The notes beneath the pieces were generated by a model that saw only the letters and a list, made by a program, of their open reading frames with translations, had not been told where the DNA came from and did no database searches. Shown in pieces: positions 15,718 through 25,500 of a DNA stretch of 64,000 nt. Position 1 is the first letter of the stretch, and every line of letters starts with the position of its first letter. The position numbers and the translations under genes are program-made. The DNA lies in NCBI GenBank assembly GCA_946186895.1, contig CAMHOW010000008.1, forward strand, positions 1 to 64,000. The letters run 5' to 3'. Source of the stretch: an uncultured Fibrobacter sp. (GTDB taxonomy: Bacteria > Fibrobacterota > Fibrobacteria > Fibrobacterales > Fibrobacteraceae).

Positions 15718-16832
15718 ACATCCTCCTCTGGAAGTTCTTCAAAAGTGTAGTTGAAGTTCTTGAGCACTCCATCGCCTTCAGACTTGAACACCGAGAGTGT
15801 ACGCACCACAGCATCTGCAGCCTGCAAGAAAGCCTTTGCCGATTCGGAGTTCGGGTAACGCAACACCGCAGGGACCCCTTCGTCACCACAGTCAGCGACC
15901 GCAGGTTCGAGCGGCACCTTCGCAATCAGCGGTACGCCCCAATTCTTGGCAATGCGTTCTCCACCGCCTTCGCGGAAAATCTTATGGTGCTTACCACACT
16001 GGTCGCAAATGAAATAGCTCATGTTCTCAACCACGCCCACCACAGGAACGCCCACAGAATCAAACATGGCAAGGCCCTTGCGACAATCAGCTAGAGCCAC
16101 CTCTTGCGGTGTGGTCACCACCACAGCCCCTGCCATGGGGCAGTTCTGGGTCAACGTCAGCTGGATATCGCCTGTTCCAGGAGGAAAATCTACCAGCAGG
16201 TAGTCAAGCTTTCCCCAGCGTACACGGTTCAAGAAATGCTGGATCATCTGACTTGCCATAGGGCCACGCCAGATGGTTGCCTTTTCGGAACCGGCGAACA
16301 TGCACATAGACACAATGGAGATGCCACCCTTAGCTTCTACCGGAGCGATGGTATTGTCTTCAAAAACCTGGGGGTCTTTGTCTATACCGAACATGAGACC
16401 CATACTCGGGCCATAGATGTCAGCATCAAGGATACCAACCCGGGCGCCCGACAAGCTGAGTGCCATAGCGAGGTTCGCCGTCACCGTAGACTTGCCCACG
16501 CCACCCTTGCCAGAAGCCACGCCCACGATATGGGAAACTTCTCCAAGGAAAGACACCTTGGCCTCTTCGGGAGCATCGCCCACACGGCCAGCATTTGAGG
16601 TGAGCGTCACTTCTACTTCCGAGGCTCCAAGACCCTTGACAATGGCAATACACTGGTCCTTGAAACGGTCGCGAATGGGGCATGCCGGTGTGGTGAGTAC
16701 CAGGTCGAAAGAAACCTTGGTTCCGTCAATCTTAAGGTTCTGTACAAAGTTCAGCTCCACGATGTTCTTGTGTAAATCGGGATCTTGGACAGCTCTTAAT
16801 GCGCTAAGAATATTTTGTTCTGAAAGTTGCAT
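15714..16832 (-). CDS. mrp: Mrp/NBP35-family Fe-S cluster carrier ATPase
   Basis: This 372-residue cytoplasmic P-loop ATPase binds and transfers Fe-S clusters. The order is an N-terminal MIP18/DUF59 domain (residues 1-85, NILSALRAVQDPDLHKNIVELNFV), the deviant Walker A GVASGKGGVGKSTVTANLA around residue 105, the LVDFPPGTGDIQL Walker B segment, and the cluster-binding CDQC near residue 275. A 20-base gap separates it from the ModF-like gene upstream, and it is coupled to DUF971 downstream. Confidence 0.93.
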   Translation of the reverse strand: MQLSEQNILSALRAVQDPDLHKNIVELNFVQNLKIDGTKVSFDLVLTTPACPIRDRFKDQCIAIVKGLGASEVEVTLTSNAGRVGDAPEEAKVSFLGEVSHIVGVASGKGGVGKSTVTANLAMALSLSGARVGILDADIYGPSMGLMFGIDKDPQVFEDNTIAPVEAKGGISIVSMCMFAGSEKATIWRGPMASQMIQHFLNRVRWGKLDYLLVDFPPGTGDIQLTLTQNCPMAGAVVVTTPQEVALADCRKGLAMFDSVGVPVVGVVENMSYFICDQCGKHHKIFREGGGERIAKNWGVPLIAKVPLEPAVADCGDEGVPAVLRYPNSESAKAFLQAADAVVRTLSVFKSEGDGVLKNFNYTFEELPEEDV

Positions 16833-16852
16833 ATCGGTAGAATGTCAAATGG

Positions 16853-18223
16853 TCACGAAAATTTCGGCATGCGAAGAAGGTGGGTCATGCAGGGGGGCCA
16901 TTCTTCCTCATAATGGCTCACCAGAATGATAGTCGTTTCTTTAGACAATAAGTCTAGCAGGTGGAAAAACTTTTCACGGTAACCCTTCTCCAGTCCCTGG
17001 GAAGGCTCATCCAGCAAAAGAACCTCTGGCGGGCGTATGGCGGCCCGTGCCATAAGAATCAGACGTTTGTCTATGTTGGAAAGCTTGCGGACATTTTCTT
17101 CTGGGTCAGCAAAGCCTAGGTAGGCAAGCCATTCTTTTGCCTTGGCCCGTTCTTCCCAAGTGGTATTGTCCGCCTTGCAAAGGTTGGTTGTAAAGCCCGT
17201 GCAGAGCACTTCCAAAAGGGTCAGATCCTCTCGATACTGGAGAGCCAGTTCCGGCGAAAAGAATCCCAGCTTGGCCTTATGGTCCCAGATGTTCAAGCCA
17301 TGGCCAGGGCGTTCTCCCAGTAGGATGATGTCGTTTCCATAAATCTGAGGATGGTCTGCCGTCAAAAGCCCAAGAAGCGTACTCTTTCCGGCACCGTTTT
17401 CTCCCATGACCACCCAATGTTCGCCCTTGCGAACCTGCCAGTTCAAGTTCCTGATGACCGTAGTATCGCCGAAGCGGACATTGACATTTTTCAGGTCAAA
17501 GAGGGTTTCTCCTTTATCGTCGTCCCCACCAAGTTCCACGATTTCGTAGTCCCTAAGTTCTGCCTTGGTGTATTTGGGAGCAGCTATAGTCTGCGGAATT
17601 TTTCCCGCATAATCACGAAACACCTTGTTCTCAAAAACAAAGGCCGGTATGCCCGGAATCATTTCGTCTTCACGGGCCAAACGAACAACCACATTCAGGT
17701 TTTCACGCCTGGCAAGGCCTGCTACGCTAGTGGCCAGATGCACTCGGTATTCCGGATCCAGCCCTCCGAACAAGTCGTTGAAATAGATCCACTCGGGTTT
17801 TTCCATCCACATACGTGCAAGCAATACACGGCGAAGTTCCCCGTTCGAAAGGCTCAGCAGTTTGCGTTCCAGAATACTCCGATCCAAGTCCGCAATTTCC
17901 ATAGCCTCGTCAAGCTTTTCAGGATCTGTTTCCGGAAACGGCACGTCGTCAATGTAACGATCTGTCTGCAAGAAGAACTTTTTATTCAAAAGCAGATTTC
18001 TTACCAGAGGGGCTTCTTCATCGTGGAGGCTTATAAAGCGCTGCTGCCAGAAGGGCGCAAGAGCCTGCTGGATTTTCCGTTGAACAGCCTCGGACATGGT
18101 GGAAACATTCGTCCGCTGGTTCAAAAAGTGAGTAATCACCCGGTCCAAATCGGCACCATCGGTGCTAAAGATTTGCACCTGCGGGAACTTTTCTATTAAA
18201 GCTTCAAACCGACCAAATTCCAT
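16853..18223 (-). CDS. ModF/PhrA-like tandem ABC ATPase
   Basis: This 456-residue protein has two ABC nucleotide-binding halves and no membrane segments. The N-terminal half keeps a signature-like LSNGELRRVLLARMWMEKPEW but has no Walker A. The C-terminal half has Walker A GENGAGKSTLLG near residue 275 and Walker B PEVLLLDEPSQGL, but a degenerate signature (LSNIDKRLILMARA). The two halves therefore complement each other, as in other asymmetric ABC pairs. E. coli ModF is the nearest named homologue by layout, but no molybdate genes are nearby, so the substrate or role is unknown. It lies 20 bases after azlD. Confidence 0.82.
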   Translation of the reverse strand: MEFGRFEALIEKFPQVQIFSTDGADLDRVITHFLNQRTNVSTMSEAVQRKIQQALAPFWQQRFISLHDEEAPLVRNLLLNKKFFLQTDRYIDDVPFPETDPEKLDEAMEIADLDRSILERKLLSLSNGELRRVLLARMWMEKPEWIYFNDLFGGLDPEYRVHLATSVAGLARRENLNVVVRLAREDEMIPGIPAFVFENKVFRDYAGKIPQTIAAPKYTKAELRDYEIVELGGDDDKGETLFDLKNVNVRFGDTTVIRNLNWQVRKGEHWVVMGENGAGKSTLLGLLTADHPQIYGNDIILLGERPGHGLNIWDHKAKLGFFSPELALQYREDLTLLEVLCTGFTTNLCKADNTTWEERAKAKEWLAYLGFADPEENVRKLSNIDKRLILMARAAIRPPEVLLLDEPSQGLEKGYREKFFHLLDLLSKETTIILVSHYEEEWPPCMTHLLRMPKFS

Positions 18224-18243
18224 AGCGCTACTAATGTAGCATA

Positions 18244-18564
18244 TTAAAAGAACATAGGCCAGAGTCCGTCAATACAAAGCACCGTACAGCAGGCCACTAC
18301 GGCCACGCCAACAAGGCCGAAACCACGAAGTGAGGCTATAACAGCTGTCACAAGTGCGAGTATTCCCGACAACATAGAATCCGTAGAATAGAAAATGGCG
18401 GGGACCGTCATGGCAGCAAGCACCGTATAGGGAACATAAGCCAGGAACGAACGCCAGAAACGACTCTTGATTTTTCCCTTGAGCAAAACAAAGGGAACGG
18501 CACGCAACAGGTAAGTGACACCTGCCATGACCATCAAGAAAATACAATAGTCTCTCAAGTTCAT
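18244..18564 (-). CDS. azlD: AzlD-family branched-chain amino acid exporter subunit
   Basis: This 106-residue membrane protein has about four hydrophobic helices (YCIFLMVMAGVTYLLRAVPFVLL, SFLAYVPYTVLAAMTVPAIFY, MLSGILALVTAVIASL, GVAVVACCTVLCIDGLW). TYLLRAVPF is the AzlD hallmark. It works with AzlC as a two-part exporter of branched-chain amino acids. Its ATG overlaps the azlC stop by ATGA. Confidence 0.88.
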   Translation of the reverse strand: MNLRDYCIFLMVMAGVTYLLRAVPFVLLKGKIKSRFWRSFLAYVPYTVLAAMTVPAIFYSTDSMLSGILALVTAVIASLRGFGLVGVAVVACCTVLCIDGLWPMFF

Positions 18565-19274
18565 GCCCCCTCCTTCTGCTGTTCGGGATCATCTTTCACC
18601 GGGAAAAGCGTCGCTCCCAAAAGCGAGGCCACCAGGGCGCAAATGATAATCGCAAAGCCTACGGTCACATGGCTCAATGCAGGAACAAACTTGAAAGCAA
18701 AGCTACAGGCAATTGCAATGGCCACCGCGATCAGTGTGGAACGTGAAGTCTTCATCTGGGGAACCACAATCGCCACAAACATTCCATAAAGGGCAACTCC
18801 CAGAGCATTGGTCACCACCGCCGGCAAAATTTCACCGCAAATGGCTCCAGCCATCGTCCCAGACGACCATCCAATGTACGGAAGAACCATGAGCCCCGCA
18901 AAATACCGAGCCGTCACAGCGGATTTCTGGCTTACAGCCAACGCATAGATTTCATCCGTAATACCCGTTGCCAAGAGAAGTCTCTTAAATGTTCCAAAAT
19001 TCGGCGCTACCTTTTGCGATAAGGATATGGCCATGAGGCTATACCGCAAGTTGATAAAGAAAGTGGCTATGGCCATTTCGATAAAAGTACCCGCAGCATC
19101 CGCCATAATCTGAAGCCCAGCAAACTGACCCGCCGAGGTCAAGTTGGTCATGGAAATCAGGGTCACCAGGTACCACGAAAAAAACTTGGAGCCCGCTATA
19201 CCAAAAGAGAAGGAGACCGCAAAATAGCCGAGGCCTATAGGCAGGCCGTCTTTTACACCTTTTGAAAAAGTCAT
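18561..19274 (-). CDS. azlC: AzlC-family branched-chain amino acid exporter
   Basis: This polytopic membrane protein of about 237 residues has the family marks GLPIGLGYFAVSFSFGIAG, TSAGQFAGLQIM, INLRYSLMAISLSQK and TDEIYALAVS. I choose ATG 19274 (MTFSKGVKDGLPIGLGY). The track's start adds 19 polar residues that do not fit the family N-terminus. It is the first gene of a close minus-strand run (azlC, azlD, ModF-like, mrp, DUF971). Confidence 0.9.
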   Translation of the reverse strand: MTFSKGVKDGLPIGLGYFAVSFSFGIAGSKFFSWYLVTLISMTNLTSAGQFAGLQIMADAAGTFIEMAIATFFINLRYSLMAISLSQKVAPNFGTFKRLLLATGITDEIYALAVSQKSAVTARYFAGLMVLPYIGWSSGTMAGAICGEILPAVVTNALGVALYGMFVAIVVPQMKTSRSTLIAVAIAIACSFAFKFVPALSHVTVGFAIIICALVASLLGATLFPVKDDPEQQKEGA

Positions 19275-19352
19275 GGTCCAAATATAGCTATTTTCTATAG
19301 CATGTTTATGCAAATATGCAAATTTATGCATTTTGTAAGAAAGGCTATATAC

Positions 19353-19572
19353 AACTAGGGAGGGGTTCCCTCCCTAAGACCTACCCTGCACTCAATAAAC
19401 CGTTTTATTCAAGCAACGAGCCTATGGTTTAAGCGGTTTATTTTCGTGGGCACCTTGCGGTACTATAAACAATTAGGGAAGGCTTCCGCCCTCCCTAATA
19501 CCCTCCCGCACTCAATACTCCACTTCTACGAAGTGGAGTATTTTCGTGGGCACCTAACGGTGCTTTTGTAAA
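19353..19572. repeat. Composite palindrome/terminator-like repeat cassettes between azlC and the giant surface protein
   Basis: There are two successive cassettes. Each has a REP-like palindrome (CTAGGGAGGGGTTCCCTCCCTAAGACCTACCCTGCACTCAATA; TTAGGGAAGGCTTCCGCCCTCCCTAA), then a hairpin (AAACCG..CGGTTT; ATACTCCACTTC tac GAAGTGGAGTAT), then TATTTTCGTGGGCACC. The T-rich side faces the plus strand although both neighbouring genes are on the minus strand. The same structure occurs at 648-833. Confidence 0.7.
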
Positions 19573-22500
19573 TTAACGTATAATAATACGGCTGGTCTTT
19601 ACGGCACTGCCGCTCGTTACGCGGACCATGTAACTACCCTGCGGCAGCCCTTGGAGGGAAACATCCCTACTACCAGCAAAGGCTTCCTGGAAGGTCTTCA
19701 CACGATTGCCCAACATGTCAAAGACATGCACGCGTACAAGCGCCTGCTTAGGCATGTTAACCGTCAGCACATTATGACTGAAGGCCAAATTCGGCAGGAG
19801 CATTTTTCCGGAAGCAACCACATCCGTTGCATCTGCGGGAACGCTGGAGCTTGAGCTGCTAGAAACAACTTCCGGCTCCTGGACACTAGAGCTGGACGCC
19901 ACCACGTAGTCACAAGAGGTTTCTGTCCACCAGGTGCTATCCACAGCAGAGGTTTCTACCCACTTGAGGATACGATTCCTTTGTGAGCTCAGCGTATAGC
20001 ATACGCCATCCTTCATGTTGTTCAGTCCCTTGTAGTAGCAGTGCGAAGCATAACCACCCTCGCCATTTACGAAGGCAATGCAAGGTCCTTCATAGGAATC
20101 AGAAGACGACTCTTCGGCACTGGAGCTGGATTCTTCCTCGCTAGAGCTAGAAGATTGTTCTTCGCTGCTGGAGCTGATCTCTTCGCTTGAAGAAGACTCC
20201 TCGCTGCTGGAGCTAGATTCTTCTTCACTAGAACTAGACTCTTCAACACTAGAGCTAGAAGACTGTTCTTCACTGCTGGAACTGATTTCTTCGCTAGAGG
20301 AAGACTCCTCGCTGCTGGAGCTAGATTCTTCTTCACTAGAACTAGACTCTTCAACACTAGAGCTAGAAGACTGTTCTTCACTGCTAGAGCTGACTTCCTC
20401 ACTAGAAGAAGATTCCTCGGCACTGGAGCTAGAAGACTGTTCCTCGCTACTGGAACTGGATTCCTCGACGCTGGAGCTAGAAGACTGTTCTTCGCTGCTA
20501 GAACTGGATTCTTCTATGCTAGAGCTAGAGCTTTCGGGAATCTGTTCTTGACGGAAGGTTGCCATGTAGCTAGCCTCACCCGTCACAGCCTCAATTTCTG
20601 GTTCCCAGGAGTCAAAGAAATAGCGATACGCTTCCGTCGAGGGTTTGAATGGCACTGTACCCTCATAAACAGGTACCGTACCATACTCAACCATCGTATT
20701 CTGCAACTCGGTATTATCGTAATTCAAGAATACAACGGTATACTTGTTCACTGTGCTGCTCACTACAGCCGTATAGGTAGCCTCGCCCGTCACAGCGGTT
20801 AATGCAGGCGTCCAACCGTCAAATGTGTAGGTGTACTGGGCCGTGTTGGCGAGCGTTTTGCCCTTAGGAGCCGTGGGTACCGTACCGTATTCCACCTGGG
20901 CCGTAGTTTCCGTGCCGTCGCCATTCACGAAGGTGATGGTGTACTTGTTCTTCGTAGAGGTGTAGGTGGCCGTGTAGGTAGCGTTTTTCGTTACATCAGC
21001 AAGTGTCGGAGTCCAACCGGCGAAGGTGTAGGTATATTCAGCCGTAGCGGCCTTGGTCGGATTGGCAGGCTTTACAATGGCGGTGGCAGCCGTTCCATAA
21101 GCATACTCCGTTGCAGCCTTCAGAACTGTTCCGTCTTCATCCACGAAGGTTACCGTATACTTGTTAGTAGAAGACGTGTAGGTTGCCGTATAGGTCACAT
21201 CGCCAGTCACGTCAGCCACTGCGGGAGACCAACCCGCAAAGGTATAGGTCACACCATCATCACCCGGCTTTGTCGGATCGGCGGGCTTTGCGATGTTGGC
21301 GGCAGCAGTACCGTAGTCGTATTCAGCAGCCGCCAACAACTCCGTGCTACCATCTTCATCCACGAAAGTTACCGTGTACTTGTTCACTGTGCTGCTCACT
21401 ACAGCCGTATAGGTAGCCTCGCCTGTCACAACGGTAAGTGCCGGAGTCCAGCCGCTAAAGCTGTAGGTGTACTGGGCCGTATTGGCTGGCGTTTTGCCTT
21501 CGGGGGCCGTAGGCACCGTACCGTATTCCACCTGGGCCGTAGTTTCCGTGCCGTCGCCATTCACGAAGGTGATGGTGTACTTGTTCTTCGTAGAGGTGTA
21601 GGTGGCCGTGTAGGTAGCGTTTTTCGTTACATCAGCAAGTGTCGGAGTCCAACCGGCGAAGGTGTAGGTATATTCAGCCGTAGCGGCCTTGGTCGGATTG
21701 GCAGGCTTTACAATGGCGGTGGCAGCCGTTCCATAAGCATACTCCGTTGCAGCCTTCAGAACTGTTCCGTCTTCATCCACGAAGGTTACCGTATACTTGT
21801 TAGTAGAAGACGTGTATGTCGCCGTATAGGTCACATCGCCGGTCACATCAGCCAACGCAGGAGACCAGCCTGCAAAGGTATAGGTCACACCATCATCACC
21901 CGGCTTTGTCGGGTCAGCGGGCTTCTCGATGTTGGCGGCAACGGTACCATAATCGTATTCCGTCGCAGCCTTCAAAACCGATTCGTCTTCATCCACGAAG
22001 GTTACCGTGTACTTGTTCACCGTGCTGTTCACTACGGCCGTATAGGTGGCGTTACCCGTCACAGCCACAATCTCGGAATCCCAACCGCCAAACGTGTAGG
22101 TGTACTGTGCCGTATTAGCAGGAGTCTTGCCTTCAGGAGCCGTAGGCACCGTACCGTATTCCACCTCGGCTGTAGTTTCTGTACCATCGCCATTCACAAA
22201 GGTGATGGTGTACTTGTTCTTCGTAGAGGTGTAGGTGGCCGTGTAGGTGGCATTTTCTGTCACCCCAGCAATTTCAGGGCTCCAACCGGCGAAGGTGTAG
22301 GTGTATTCAGCCGTAGCAGCCTTCGTCGGATCCGCAGGCTTCTCGATGTTGGCGGCAACGGTACCGTAATCGTATTCAGCAGCCGCCAATAACACCGTGC
22401 TACCATCTTCATCCACAAAAGTAACGGTGTACTTGTTCACCGAACGGTTCACGATAGCCGTATAGGTTGCCTCGCCCGTTACAGCCACAATCTCGGAATC

Positions 22501-25500
22501 CCAACCGCCAAACGTATAGGTGTACTGTGCCGTATTAACAGGAGTCTTGCCTTCAGGAGCCGTAGGCACCGTGCCATATTCCACCTCGGCAGTAGTTTCC
22601 GTGCCATCGCCGTTCACGAAGGTGATGGTGTACTTGTTCTTCGTAGAGGTGTAGGAGGCCGTGTAGGTAGCATTTTCTGTCACCCTAGCAATTTCAGGGC
22701 TCCAACCGGCGAAGGTGTAGGTGAACTCCGCCGTAGCAGCCTTCGTCGGGTCGGCGGGCTTTACGATGTCAGCGGCAGCAGTACCGTAGTCGTATTCAGC
22801 AGCCGCCAACAACACCGTACGACCATCTTCATCCACAAAAGTAACGGTGTACTTGTTCAGGGTCGCCGTATAGGTCGCAATATAGGTGGCATCGTCCACT
22901 ACATCCACAAGTTCCGGCGACCAACCCGCAAATTCATAGGTGTATTCCGCATTTGTCGCCTTCGTCGGGTCGGCGGGCTTTACGATGTCGGCGGCCAAGG
23001 TTCCAAAATCATACTCCGCAGCTTCCTTGAGGACCGTGGTCAAGTCGTCATCCATGAAGGTCACTGCAAACTTTCTCTTAGTTCCTATAAACTTGGCCGT
23101 ATAATCGGCGTCCTGCGTGACGGTCACCAAATCGGGATCCCATCCGTCAAAAGCGTAGGTATACCCAGCATCCATTGCCTTAACGGGAGTTTCTCCAGAA
23201 TAGACAGGAAGTTCACCGTAGGCCACAGATTCCGTTGCAAGAACATCTTCTCCATTCAAGAAACGAATAGAATAGGCATTTACAACTGCATTAAAATCAG
23301 CCACGTACGTTGCATTTTCTGTTGCAGTCGTCAGTGCCGGAGTCCAGCCCTTGAAATTATAGGTGTACTGTGCCGTAGCTTCCTTAGTGGGTTCATCGCC
23401 GGTATATGCCGGAACCGTTCCCGCTTCCACTTCCACCGTCTGCAGAACCGTTTCACCATTCACAAAAGTAATGGTATACTTGACAACTCCACAAGAAGAT
23501 TCAACCCACCACCAAGTTTGCGACACATCGTTATTTATATACTGCGGATTTTCGCCCATACGATCTGGATTCATCGTATAGCATTTCCCGTCTTCCATAT
23601 TCTTCAGTCCAGAATTATAGCAGTGATCCCCATAGCCACCTACGCCATCTACAAAAGCAATACAAGGGCCATCTGATAAAGAACTTGATGACACTGCAGA
23701 CGAGCTACTTTCTTCGGAGCTAGAGCTAGACTCTTCAACGCTAGAACTAGATTCTTCCTCACTAGAACTTGATACTTCTTCCGAAGAGCTGCTCTCCTCA
23801 GAAGAGCTACTCTCTTCAGACGAGCTACTTTCTTCGGAGCTAGAAGAGCTTTCTTCGTTTCCGCAAGAAGTTTCCACCCACCAATATTCCTGAGCGGCAT
23901 CATCATTCATGTAGGTTTGAATTTCATTAATTCTTGCCGGATTCAGCATGTAGCATTTTCCTTCTTCCATATGCTGAAGACCAGAATTGTAGCAATGGTC
24001 ACCATAACCACCAGTGCCATTTACAAATGTGATACAAGGGCCATTCGACACGGAGCTAGACGAAACCACGGAACTTGACGATTCCTCTGACGAACTGCTT
24101 TCCTCGGAACTAGAGCTGACCGAGCTAGAAGACACGCTTGAAGAAGAAATGCTAGAAGACGAGGCAACAGAGCTACTAGAAGCAGGTTCGGGCAAGCCCT
24201 CACAACGGACATCATCTATTTCCAAAGTTCCAGCGTCACCTGTCTGGCCTGTAATCTGCCAACTGAAGGCCTTTGCATTGGCACGGGCATCGGCAACATT
24301 GACGGTCACATCGGTCCATGTGGGCTGAGTCATAGACGCTAGGGCAACCGTCTTCTTGGTCCAGCTGCTAGCACTTTCAGCAGAAGCTTCATGGTAGCCA
24401 TAATCCGTTACCAGCGGCGTTTCCATACGTATCGTATGGGCAGCTCCCTTATAGTAATAGCTGATGCTGGTACAAGAATTCAAGCTAACGGCACTCTTAT
24501 CCGACAGCAGGTCGATAGAAATACCCACCTGCGGGTCATAAGGCAAGCCGGCCTTATTCAGAGAATAAGTAGCCTTGAACGCCTTGGTGGAATTACGGCC
24601 CTCGGAAAAGCCGGTCGTAATCGTGGATGCGCCACTTTTATCGTTGTCGTCATAAGTGGTCCATTCACCGCCCCATTCGGACACGTAGTCTGCGTCTTCA
24701 AAATTGTCGATCAAGGCAGTCAAATCGCTTGGCGTCGGGGCTGCCGAGGAGCTAGACGGTCTACTAGAAGAACTTTGGGCCGTGGAACTAGAGGAATTTC
24801 CCGAATTGCTGCTGTTGCCACCGCCAATAGAAATGGGATTCTGCGCCGCAAAGGTGTAATAGGAGTCGCCTGGATCCTGAATGGTAATGCCAATAACACC
24901 GTCAGCAATACGGTTGTTCAGGTTGCTGACGCTCATCCAGTCCTGGTAATCGTTATTGCTACCGCCGCCTACACCGTAACCGTCATCAGCAATAATCTTC
25001 TTGCCACCCATGGCCGCACTGGCTTGGGCCCATGTCAGCAGGTTATTGTTGTCGCTACGGATACGGCTTTGGTCACCCTGAGTACGGCCACCCGACGAGA
25101 ACAGGTAATCTACCTTGCTCTGGTCAAAATTGGCATACCAGCCGACGATGTCGCCGTTTAGCCACGGTGAAATATCCACCGCAATTTTTGCATTGGGTAA
25201 GGCGGCCTTGATTGTCGCTACAATGTCATTGAAATAAGTTCCGCACAATTCAGCATCAGGAATGGCTCCACCATCTTGATTATAACTTGAACGTGCGTCA
25301 CCAGATTCAGAATACTGGAAAAAATCCGGTTCAATCAGCCAGACTGTCGTCTTATCAGTCCCGTAGTCCTGCGCAATTCCCTGTGCATACGAGCGATAAC
25401 GAGCAATAATATCGCTCCAATGGTTTCTAATAGTCTGAGCACCATTAGTACAATGGTTTGGTGAGCCCATATCGCAATCCACATACCCCTGGTCCTTATC

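Noticed and set aside
20540-23478. Possible CRISPR array (regular repeats)
   Set aside because: Repeats are about 200 bp, in frame and translate to InlB-like domains; there are no short direct repeats with unique spacers and no cas genes.
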